Source: Garcia nutans (lineage: Eukaryota > Streptophyta > Magnoliopsida > Malpighiales > Euphorbiaceae). From it: a DNA stretch of 64,000 nt. The stretch covers positions 4,588,001 to 4,652,000 of the forward strand of contig CANTUV010000072.1 of assembly GCA_947685225.1 (NCBI GenBank). The letters are read 5' to 3'. Below are positions 43,124 to 53,120 of this stretch, in pieces (the stretch's first letter is position 1; each line of letters opens with the position of its first letter). The notes under the pieces were generated by a model. That model had not been told where the DNA came from. It searched no databases and saw nothing but the letters and a program-made list of their open reading frames with translations. The position numbers and the translations under genes are program-made.

Positions 43124-45177
43124 TCAGAAGTTATGAAAATTTTGTTCGGATTGATGATATAAACTTTCAAAATGAGAAGCCTGCTGACGACTTGCAGCCA
43201 ACTCTTCTTGAAGTTTCTTATTTTGTTCTTCGAGCATCCGCTGTGAGCCAAGAAGGAAAAGGTAAGAGCATACATAATCATGCATACATATAGCATAAAC
43301 TATTATGAAATAAGGAACTTACAAGGAATTCATATCAATACCCCGCGGATGATATGGCATATCCGGCGGGCTAGAATGAGCAAACAAAGGCGCAGTGGAA
43401 GAATGTCCAGCCTCATGATCAAACGAGCCAACAACCTGCAACAATCATTAAATAATTAAAGAAAGGAAAAGCAGTTGCAATGGAAAAGTGGTAAAAGTTT
43501 TACCTGAGAAGTACTGGCCCCGAGATGTGGAACAGACTCTCCTGCATCTCCGTGATGTTCCTCCTTATCTCTACCCTCATTTTCATCGGAAATCTCCCGC
43601 ACGCTGACAGGAGATACATCAAAGTGCAAGAGTCTCATTTGAATAAAACGGGCATAAAATGGACTCGGTAAATGGAGAAATGACTCGGCATTATAACCAT
43701 ACAGGGCTGACCACCATGCATCCTCTGGCATCGACATAATATTTAAAGTATATTCCGGGATTTGCATCGGAAACCTCCGCTGCTCTGGACTGAGAAACCA
43801 TTCATGAATTCTCTCTCCAAGAAACCAACCACTAGACACTGGGCCAGCAATAATTCGGCAAGAATGTTAGAAAGACAGTGCAGCCCTCATCAAAGGAGAC
43901 CAATTTGCTCGCTCCTCTGGATTCCACTAGGCCAAATTCACCTGCAAGATAACATAAGGTAAGTAAAACTTTCAAATAAAATTTAAAGCATACTAATGTT
44001 ATTTTACCTGATCCCTGGTTAAGCGGCTCAACACAAAGTGATGAGTATGCATATGATGAGAGCCGGGAACATCCACACGATAGGACGACCAGTAATTTAA
44101 TCTCGGATACCCGATTCTCTCTCGAGAAATGCCGGGTACCCTTATGAGGTTGTGTTCATATGCCCATGTCTAAAATAACAATAAAGATCACATTCATGCA
44201 AGAAAAGAGTGGAAAAGACATTGGTAGAAGAAAGAATACCTCAACAATTGCTATCAAGCCGACAAAAGAATTCTTGTTTCGGCAAAGCTTATCAAGGCCA
44301 TGGTAAAGACATGCGAGACCAGATTCACCCCAGCCAGAAGATGGTACCATTCTGAGATAAGAAAGGGCACTCAACACTGAAAAGTGAATGGACGATTCAG
44401 TGCTACCTAAAATGGTCGACCCGAGCAGATATAACAAAAATCCTCGAGCATACTGTTCAGCCCTGTTTCTGCCAATCTGACCTTCGTAGTTAATCCAATA
44501 ACTATGAATTGGCTCAATTTTTATCTTAAAAGGCCCTTTATATGACGGTTCCATACCAAATAATTCTTGAATTTCTTCAAATGTTAAAATTTCATTGGTC
44601 AGAGGAACCAGAACACCATCATATCGAAGGCCAATTATGGCAGTAAAATCGACCGGACCAATTGTCATCTCCCCAATGGGCAAATGAAAATTATGAGTTG
44701 TATCCAGCCATCACTCTACAAGCGCCTGGACTACGCTTTGCTCTATCTGATATTCTTCAAACGGCAATTGTAAGATGAACTGCTCAAAGCCACAATATCG
44801 GATAATCCGCCTTACCTGCGAAGGCACTACATCATACCATTGTCGGGCTTTATAAATACACCCTCCGGCCTGAACGACACAACGATCATGCTAACACAGA
44901 CCCCGGTAAGTTAATACCAGGTAAGTACATATTATTCTATCTATTTAAATTAATTTATTTTTCACGGTAACAAATAATAACAGCAAAGTATAAAAACATA
45001 TATAAAAAATCAAATCAATCAAGAGTAAAAAGAAAGAAAAGTAATTACCTCACTCTTTTGGTGGGAACTGCGATGGAGCGGCATCCCGGCCAGTATATCT
45101 AGATTTTCATCTTCATAATGCAAAATAAACTCCAATAACTCGGCATTAGAATGAGTCCCCGACCTCGAAGCATGCAT
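43124..45177 (-). pseudogene. Antisense plant-mobile-domain (PMD) gene of inner Tat element, six exons
   Basis: Exons (minus): 45177-45049, 44890-44240, 44169-44008, 43941-43504, 43435-43323, 43240-43124, separated by GT-AG introns of 158, 70, 66, 68 and 82 bases. The first four junctions keep frame; the last is off by one base. The protein begins MHASRSGTHSNAELLEF. The PMD core has IIRYCGFEQFILQLPF, THNFHLPIGEMTI, FTAIIGLRYDG and GESGLACLYHGLDKLCR. The last exon is coiled-coil-like (MLEEQNKKLQEELAASRQQ). Stops at 44711, 43925 and 43868 fit C-to-T changes, so it is dead. PMD proteins occur in plant transposons and in MAIL1/MAIN, which act in silencing. Here it is carried antisense by a Tat element. 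Confidence 0.75.
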
Positions 45178-45323
45178 TGTTTTTGAAAAATATATGCTGA
45201 AATTGAAAAGAAATTTGAGAGAATTACAAAATTGAAATTGAAATTGTGAAATGAAATGAAGGATTGATGGCCTTTTGTAGAGGGACAGCAAGCAAAAGAA
45301 AACAAATTCAAAATTGTTTATGA

Positions 45324-45590
45324 ATAGTAAATTTCACTATTTATAAATAGTAAATTTTACTATTTATAAATAGTTTACTATTGATAAATAGTAAATGTTG
45401 CTATTTAAGAATATTATTACTATTGATGAAAAGTAAATGTTACTATTTATAAATAGTATTACTATTGATGAATAGTAAATTACTCTGTCCAATATTATAT
45501 ACTATTTGATACTATTTGCGAATAGTAAATTTACTATTTATGAATAGTAAATAGTACATGAACAGTGACTACATAGTAAATAAACAGTAA
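45324..45590. repeat. AT-rich palindrome array upstream of antisense PMD gene
   Basis: Repeated units around the palindrome TACTATTTATAAATAGTA, with variants such as TACTATTGATAAATAGTA. It lies 150-400 bases upstream of the PMD start on its own strand, i.e. in its promoter region. Confidence 0.8.
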
Positions 45591-45712
45591 ATTCAATTAT
45601 TCACTTTAATCATTCAAATAATTGCGTGTATATAAATATTTTTACATGCATGGGGCAAGAAGAAGATATATGCACAAAAATTAGCCAAACTTTTTGAAAT
45701 AAAAAATTATTA
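45591..45712. other. Spacer before the hairpin array
   Basis: AT-rich, no feature recognised. Confidence 0.5.
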
Positions 45713-46247
45713 GCTCGGGTCCAGAACCTAGAATTATTTCTAAGTCCAGAACTTAGTTCAAGTCCAGAACCCAAATTTTTCTTAGGTCAAAAACCTAGAA
45801 CATCCTTGAGTCCAGAACTCGAACCGGGTCCAGAACCCAAATTTTCCTTAGGTCCAAAACCTAGAATCATCCAGTAAGTCCAGAACTTAGCTCGGGTCCA
45901 GAATCCAAATTTTTCTTAGGTCTAGAACCTAGAACATCCTTGAGTCCAGAACTCGAACCGGGTCCAGAATCCAAATTTTCCTTAGGTCCAGAACCTAGAA
46001 TCATCTAATGAGTCCAGAACTCGAACCGGCTCCAGAACCCAAATTTTCCTTAGGTCCAGAACCTAGAATCATCCATTGAGTCCAGAACTCGAACCGGGTC
46101 CAGAACCCAAATTTTTCTTAGGTTTCAGAACCTAGAACATCCTTGAGTCCAGAACTTGAACCGGGTCCAAAACCCAAATTTTCCTTAGGTCCAGAGCCTA
46201 GAATCATCCATTGAGTCCAGAACTTGAACCGGGTCCAGAACCCAAAA
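45713..46247 (+). repeat. Tandem covarying mini-hairpin array in inner Tat 3' UTR
   Basis: About 24 copies of GTCCAGAAC in which the flanking bases change together: GGGTCCAGAACCC, TAGGTCCAGAACCTA, GAGTCCAGAACTC, AAGTCCAGAACTT. Three such hairpins in fixed order make a higher-order unit of about 65-68 bases, repeated about eight times. The array ends ~80 bases before the 3' LTR. Confidence 0.92.
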
Positions 46248-46316
46248 CCTCAACCATCTCAAAAATTAAGTCTTATTGCTTTTCACTCTCTTTCACTAAA
46301 GTTTCAGTTTTTTCAA

Positions 46317-46329
46317 GCAGAGGGCAAAT
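46317..46329 (+). promoter_or_regulatory. Polypurine tract of inner Tat element
   Basis: GCAGAGGGCAAAT immediately before TGTAGACCC. Confidence 0.8.
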
Positions 46330-47660
46330 TGTAGACCCTTAATTTTTGGACCCAATCCGGTCTAATATGTTTTATTTAGTCCAAAATGATTTTTGTTGTC
46401 TAATTGGTACAAAATAATTTTTTGCTTTAATATCTAATTTTTAATAATAAAAAATAAAAATAAACAAATAAAAGTCAAAAAATAAAAATAAAAATAAAAA
46501 TCGGAGTGAAAAAATCGGCAACGAAAAAATCATCGCTCGGACCCGTGGGCATTTCGCCCGCAGGAAATTCCTACAGGCGACGCCCGCTCCTCGTCCACTG
46601 CCGCAATTTCCTGCGTCAGATTTTTTTGCCAGTGCATTTTTTCCTGCGGCAATTTTTTTTGGCAGCACAATTTTTTTGATGCAAATTTTTTGAAACCTAA
46701 TTCAATTAGGTTTCGATTTCCTTTTCTTATCAATATTACTTGCCGTGATTAATTAGGAATAAACCATATGAAACCTCTATAAATAAGGACCAAAGGCAGT
46801 CAAATAGGAGGGGGCCGAAAGGAACAAAAACTGGACAGTAGCTTGAAAAAGTGGAACCAAATCCGTGAAGGAAAAGGAGCAATTGAATTTGATATTTTTT
46901 TTGGAATAGCAGGGACACGATTGAAGGATTTCAAAAGGCAGCAATTGTCTTTGCTTTAATTCATCCAAGAAAAATAATTTTTGGAGGAATCATCAAAAGG
47001 AGGTATGTATTAAATTCTTTGGTTTTTTTTTCACAGTAGCTAAAACTAGGAATTTGTGTTTTTCAAAATTTAAAATCTTAGAACTTTAATTTAGTTTTTC
47101 TAAAGTCAAAAACCTTATTTCGTTAGTTTATTTTCCAAAAGGCTTAAAATTGTTATTTTTTTCTTCTTTAAAATCTTAAAACCCTAATTAAACATATTTT
47201 TCAACAAAACCAAAATTTGATTGTATTTCTTTCAAAATTTTAAACTTGGTTCTATTTCTTCCAAAAAGCCATAAAAAACATCTTTTCTATTTATAAAAAC
47301 TTTAATCTGTTTGTTTAAATTCATAAAGCTTCACAAATTTATCAAATTGATTTCCAAATTCTAAAAGCCAATTCATTACCCGAGACCCTAATTTTAAATC
47401 CTAAAACCCTAATTCAACTTCTAAACCTAAAATAGTAATCTTTAACCCCTTTAAAACCTTAAACCCTAACTTTTTCTAAACTTTAATCCTTTAAAACTTT
47501 AAAAACCATAAAACCACAAATATTCTAAATTTACACAGTAAGCTTGAAATCACCATTTAAAACCATGAATCAAAAGTATTTTAAAGTGTCCAAAACCCTA
47601 GTTTCATGGTTTCACCATTCAAACCTTAATTTGTTTAATCAAAGAGTTTTACCAACCTTT
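46330..47660 (+). repeat. 3' LTR of inner Tat element, truncated
   Basis: Matches 23302-24692 of LTR B, then breaks off at 47660 (ACCAACCTTT) and joins minus-strand gag of the outer element. Compared with LTR B it lacks ~85 bases of the U3 hairpin. TATAAATA at 46778-46785. Confidence 0.9.
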
Positions 47661-48407
47661 GAAAAAAAGTGCCATCATTTAAGGTATTGAACCAGTTTTG
47701 GATAACAGGATCCAATGAGAGCATAAAGTACCTTTGAGTTTGAGTCTTAGTAGCCTAGGCAGACTGCATGGCAGTGATATACTGCTTCACATGGAGGTGA
47801 GGATTTTCGGTTCCATTAAACTTTGCAAAAGATAGCATCTTGAATTTGTATGGAACTTCTTCATCTAGCTCAAATAATTTGTCAACTTCGAACATTTCTT
47901 CGGTTTTCAGCTTCTTCTCAAATTTCTTTTCCAAGTCCGCAATCATCTTTTCAACATCAGACGTTTCAATTTTCTCCATAACTGATCTTTCAACAATCTT
48001 TGGTTCTTTCTTCTTGTCTTGAGGATCTTGGAAGTATTGAGCCCAATCATCATCATCATCAATGATCACCTTATCATCATCAAAAGCCACTTCACCAACT
48101 TTAGCTTTCCCCTTGTCTTTCTTGGTGCTAGCAGATGCTTCGACATTGCTTCTTAAAATTGTAGTTAATTGGTTCTTCATGGTCTCAGCTAGGGCCTCTT
48201 TTATTTCTTCCATCTTTGCATTGAGGGCGTCATCTACCATTCTTTGAATTTTTTCGGGCTCTATTGCTTTTGGTGAGCAAGTGATTGAGTTGCTACTAGA
48301 TTCTTCATCTCCGGCGTAGGTCGGATTGTCGTAAGCTTTTGAACTGTCGTAATCCAGGGCAGTGAGCCAAAGGATCAATGATATGAGATGCAAATATATG
48401 TATGCAT
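47661..48407 (-). pseudogene. gag: Outer Tat gag, N-terminal part
   Basis: The homologous start is the ATG at 48407. Small indels break the first ~15 codons, and the clean frame runs from 48393 (DYDSSKAYDNPTYAGDEE...) to a TAG at 47755, then on in frame to 47661 (RYFMLSLDPVIQNWFNTLND). Features: a Lys/Glu coiled-coil-like region, an acidic patch (DDDDDWAQYF) and the start of the capsid domain (FAKFNGTENPHLHVKQYITAM). It is cut at 47661 by the truncated LTR of the inner element. The rest of gag is at 23301-22710, with roughly 250 bases missing between (estimated from the usual spacing in the family). Confidence 0.8.
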
Positions 48408-49443
48408 GTATGCACGAACAATAAATAAAGATAAGTAGAACATCCCTTCCAACCTACGCCGGAGATGGTTAACATCCACACACGAATGGCGAGTCTCTTT
48501 TCCTAGGTAATATGGTTAACAAAATACCAACATGGGGTATCTTATTTTTTGAATAATCCTCTCAGACGTTTCAACCAATAGTTATATTAAAAATGGAAAT
48601 TAGTTAATGATAATTCCCATCAATTAGGCTTTAATCCATTTAACCAACTAAAGTAGCTTTTATGCTATATTGGATTAAAACTAAATTAAGAGGTTTATTA
48701 TAAATAGATTTCTTACTTGAAAAAGTAACTAATGATTCATGCCAAAAACAAGCCCACGATTAATTATTCTTAGTATAAACTAGGCTCACAATTGATTTTT
48801 GGTATTTCGTAATTGACCTAAATAATTTGGAAGCTCTTTGTAAAAAAAAGTTAGATGAAAATAATTTTGTTTCTAAGCCCATTGTAAAAAGATTTTAGAA
48901 AAAATGGATTTTGGGCTTAGTATTTGGGTTATGAGCAAAAGAATTTTTGATTTGTTTTTAGAAAAGTTTTATGTCCAAAGACCATCTTGAAAAGTATTGA
49001 AAATAGCTTTGGTCTTTTGGACTTTAAAAAAAAATTCATTTTGAGCTCATAATGTAATTAGGTCATATTAGAAAAAGAACAAACCAAATAAGCCATGATT
49101 TAAACCAAGATAAATTAACCATAGTCAAACAACATGCATTTGGGGTAAAAACCTAAGAAAAGTAACTAGGCCAATTACATGAGCTTTAGTCTTTGGGTTA
49201 AAAGGCTTAGGTTCCCATAGCAAGTATATACCAAAAGGTACAAGCCTATGAGTGGTTATGCCATGCTCGATCTCCATACCTTGAGTGAAAGTATGGTATC
49301 CCTTACATAACACAACATGGGTAACACGGGTAACACGGGCGTCCTAACTCACGCATACGATGTAATCTAATATGATGCAATGGATAATATCATGATAATA
49401 AAGAATAGAATAATAAAAAGACCAATGGAATCAACTTCTCTTA
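48408..49443 (-). other. 5' UTR of outer Tat element
   Basis: No gene. Similar to 25537-26559 on the opposite strand throughout. Confidence 0.75.
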
Positions 49444-49461
49444 TCCCCAGTGGAGTCGCCA
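49444..49461 (-). promoter_or_regulatory. Primer binding site of outer Tat element
   Basis: Minus-strand TGGCGACTCCACTGGGGA next to the LTR end, the tRNA-Arg type seen in Ogre/Tat elements. Confidence 0.85.
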
Positions 49462-49462
49462 C

Positions 49463-51685
49463 TGTGAGTGGGGATTTTTGCCTACAATCTCGATGGAATG
49501 GTTCTTGCGACTTCAACACTGTTTAGGCTCGGGGCCTTAGAGAACACAGGCCTAAGCCCGGAGAAAATGGAGTCGCCACCCGGACGGGCTGGGAAAAAGA
49601 AAGGGGTGGATGACTCGATTATAAGGAATCCTCAACCCCCTAATGGGTTCAAAAAGTTAGGTACGTGTGGGGAAGGTGAGAAATAGCCCAACACCTCCAC
49701 AATGCCCGGTTCATTGGAACCGACCTCCTTTACATGTCTTAATATTATAAAATTCTTAAATATCACAATATTATCCATACTACATGCAACAATTAAAATA
49801 AAGCATCATTATATTAAGATCAAAGCACTGTCAAAACAAAGCAAATAAATGGACACCCATCCGAAGATGGAAACATGCCCTTACATCATCCATGTCTAAA
49901 CTAAATAGGACACCCACCGAAAGGTGGAAACATGTCCTTTACATTGGTCCAAAATATACAAGCAATTTAAATTACATAAAAATTAATTAATGAGGTACCC
50001 ACAAGGTGGAAACATACCTCTTACAATTTTAATACCAAAATAAATAAATAATAATAAAGAAAATATCCATCCATGATAAATTAAATAAATCAAGCATTGA
50101 AATGAAATAAATCAACCATCAAAACATATAATAAACTACATAATCAAATCTAAAATTAAATAAAGCAATAAAGATACAAATTTAGGTTTATGTTTTAATT
50201 TAGGGTTCTTTAATTAACATTTAGGATTTTAGGATTTTGAAATTATTATATTTATTATTTAGGCTACTGTGAGGATTTTTGGAAAAATGGAATGGATTAG
50301 GATTTTATAAATTTAAGAAAGTAGTAAGGTTTTTGGTTAATAAAAATTAGGGTTTAAGGCTAATATCATGAAATTAGGGTTTTGGAACCTTAAGACATTA
50401 GGGTTTATAATTTTAAAAGATTGGGATTAGGATTTAAGATTTTTTTAGGTTTACTGGAGAGAAAGATTTATGAAATTTATTGGATTTGGGCTTAAGGGAT
50501 TATTAGGTTTACTGGATGGGGGGTTTGAAAAATGAGGTTTTGGTATTTTAGGAATAAATTTTGGTTTTCTCGGATTGAGTTTTAAGAAGATTAGGGTTTA
50601 GGAAAATTAAGGAATTAAGACACTAGGGTTAGGGTTTTGAGAATTGATAAGATAGTTTAGGGTTTTGTATATTTTGAAAAACATATTTGATCTTAGGATT
50701 TAAGAGAACAGTTTACAGTTTTATAGAAATAATTAAGATTAAAGTTTTTAGAAATTGTAAAGAAGTTCAGGGTTTAGAGAATTAAGAAGATAGTTCAGGG
50801 CTTTTGGATTTCTCGGGATTTTTGAGCTATTGGATGAAACAATAATGAACAGAATATATAATTAGGGTTTACCAATTTATACTACTGAATCAAAGTGATA
50901 ATAAAAATAAATAAAAAAAACCAATAAGAACAAGAATGATATAACAATTGAATGTTTAAGCAAATTCAAGATTAAGACACAAAACCTGCGTTGAAGGTTC
51001 CACCAAATTGCTTTCTGGATGAACAATAACAAATGCAATGTTGCTGCCTTTAATGGATTGATTGATTGATGAGTGTTCATTGTTTACTCCTCAATTGTTG
51101 ATAATTTATTTTTGCTGTTTCTGCTTTGTTGTTTTTAATCTTTCTTAATCTCAATTGCCGCTCTCTGCTTTTTCTTAGGGTGTTTTTCTCCTTTTTTCTC
51201 ATTCGTGTGTTTAATGCTAGTATTTATAGGAAAATAAAGAGTCCTAATCATTTTTTTAATAAGAAAATACCAATTGTTTAGGAAAAATTAGAAAATTGCA
51301 TAAAACAATGTTTGATCAAAAAATCAGCAGCGCGCGGGCTGTCGGGCTCGAGGGCTGCGCTGGCAAAAATTGGTGCGGCGGATTAGCTGGCAAGCCAATT
51401 CGTCATAGAAATGGCTGCGGTGAATTGGCTTGTGCCCAATTCGTCCCAGATTGCTATCTGCGGTGAATTGGGCACTGCCAAATTCGCCGCAGAAATTGGC
51501 TTTCGAGCGTCGCTTGTCGATCCATCCGATTTTTTTTCATTTTTTATATTTTTTATATTTGTTATTTTTATTAAAAATAACTATTAAATATTATTAGTAA
51601 TTAAAATATTGTTAAAATAAATAAAATACCAGAAAAATTATTTTAGACTATCGGATTTGAATAGGTCAAAAATTAAGGGTCTACA
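49463..51685 (-). repeat. 5' LTR of outer Tat element (LTR C, 2223 bp)
   Basis: Minus strand TGTAGACCC (51685) to CTCACA (49463). Partner of 6964-9155. U3 holds paired CTGCGGTGAATT / AATTCGCCGCAG sequences (about 51456-51490), a hairpin different from that in LTR B. Minus-strand TATAAATA at 51221-51228. Telo-box-like stretch at 50270-50830. Confidence 0.9.
51221..51228 (-). promoter_or_regulatory. TATA box in outer Tat 5' LTR
   Basis: Minus-strand TATAAATA. In LTR A the same site reads TATGAATA, so decayed. Confidence 0.55.
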
Positions 51686-51690
51686 CTTTC
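51686..51690. repeat. Target site duplication CTTTC, right copy
   Basis: Exact match to 6959-6963. Confidence 0.9.
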
Positions 51691-53120
51691 AAAACATTAC
51701 TTATACAAACTTTATATATTTGCAAACCTTTCAAAATATTACTTATACCAACTTTATATAATGTATACAATGCATACAAAAATCCAAAATACATTATATT
51801 AGAAATTATTCATATATGCAATTCTCGGCACGGTTTGTCTTGTGGCAAAACTAATACTTCAACCTCAATCTCACACTAGACCTCTTTTCTCTATAGATCT
51901 ATCACCTACGCGATACTCACAATCATGCTAAGGATATAGCTTAGTGGTACAAATTTAATAACAATAAATATTCAAATCAAATACTCAATTACATGATATA
52001 ATATACATTATTTTACCCAAATCTTCATTAACTCATACTACTCACCAACATATCATAATCACACACACACTCTGAGCCCAACATTACATTTAAAGTGGCC
52101 CAAAGCATCAGGGACACCTTATCACATATCACCCATAGGTCATTCCCTATTGACATTAGATGTAAGTGTCAAGTATCATTCGAAGGCCCCCTGCTCTCGA
52201 CACCATGGGCAAAGTGTCAAATATATCAACCAAAGGCGGCCCTTTATCGACACCGAAGACAAAGTGTCTATTATCACTTGAAGGCTATCTCCTTAACACA
52301 AATGTACCAACAACACTCTCCTTGACCATTTCCACCTTACAATTTACATAACAACAGTCGCATTCACAATGTGACTCATTCCACACATTTCACAAACATA
52401 TCAATATAGTACATTATACTACATAACACTAATATATTTCATGTATTTCATGTATAAACATTAATTTTACATTGGACAAATGCCCAATGTGACACTCACC
52501 ACATAACTATGTCACATTGCATAGGTCATGTGAATATCCACATTTTAAGAGAACAATCTAGGTTGTGCCAAATTATATGTAATAAAATCTCAAGTCATTA
52601 AAATATGTACTAACCTTGAAAAAGCTTTAAAATCACTCCAATTCCTTCTCCACCTCTTACTTCCACAAAAACCCTAATGATCTTCTTTAGGGATTTCTTA
52701 TCCTATACACAATTAATTCATACAACAAACAACATTATCCACTTAAAAATACTTCCATGTTCAATGTATATCAAATTATCATTATTTATACAATTTCCAA
52801 CAAAATCCTAATAAAGCTCTAATTTCACCATTTATTACTTTGTTTAAACTTCATCTTACCTAACCCATTTACAACACTTAACCATAAAATCATTACTTAC
52901 ATACCAAAATAACAACAAAACAACTCATCTTAACAATTATATCAACTTCCATCGAAAACTCTAATTTCACATAATCTATCCCTAGAACCCAACTTCATTA
53001 AAACTCTATCATATTCAATTTCCAACTTTAAAATCATAATATATACATTAAAATAATACTAAATCAACCAATTATAATAATTATACACACCCATACTAAA
53101 AACCCTAATCATACATTATA
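51691..53120 (-). repeat. Split chromovirus-type LTR, second part
   Basis: Continuation of 6605-6963. On the minus strand it has the conserved splice donor AAG/GTTAGT (52614) and the CTAAG...CTTAG hairpin with a decayed GCATGA...TCGCGT partner (51908-51944). Upper boundary near 53100-53150 is uncertain; a TGTTATAATG at 53123 could be its start. No internal coding region adjoins, so it is a solo or truncated LTR. Confidence 0.6.

Larger units (their letters stand above)
23302..47660 (+). mobile_element. Inner Tat-type (Ogre/Retand-like) gypsy element with pol and antisense genes
   Basis: Plus strand: 5' LTR 23302-25517, primer site, 5' UTR, gag start (26560-26665), a chromovirus insertion (26666-36073), gag tail, protease, G-patch, RT, RNase H, second (archaeal-type) RNase H, integrase to 40852, two antisense genes (43124-45177 and 41262-42472), a hairpin array, polypurine tract, and a 3' LTR cut at 47660 after 1331 of ~2200 bases. 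The second RNase H and G-patch are Tat-lineage traits. LTR, primer site and 5' UTR match the outer gag-only element, so the two are of one family. It sits in the gag of that element. Confidence 0.9.
6964..51685 (-). mobile_element. Outer Tat-type gypsy element, gag-only, holding three nested elements
   Basis: Read on the minus strand: 5' LTR 51685-49463, tRNA-Arg-type primer site, 5' UTR, gag N-part to 47661, gag C-part 23301-22710, 3' UTR with a hairpin array, polypurine tract, 3' LTR 9155-6964. Both ends carry CTTTC. The gag frame closes with a stop at 22710 and no pol domain appears anywhere in its own ~10.1 kb (44.7 kb minus the insertions), so it is non-autonomous, like the gag-only 'TR-GAG' elements described in plants. 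Nested inside are a Sirevirus (12276-22549), a pol-bearing Tat element (23302-47660) and, within that, a chromovirus. Confidence 0.85.

Noticed and set aside
43090..43293. Plus-strand 67-residue ORF
   Set aside because: Shadow of the coiled-coil last exon of the antisense PMD gene.
45713..46247. CRISPR-like array
   Set aside because: The palindromic units lack unique spacers of constant length and the context is a plant retrotransposon.
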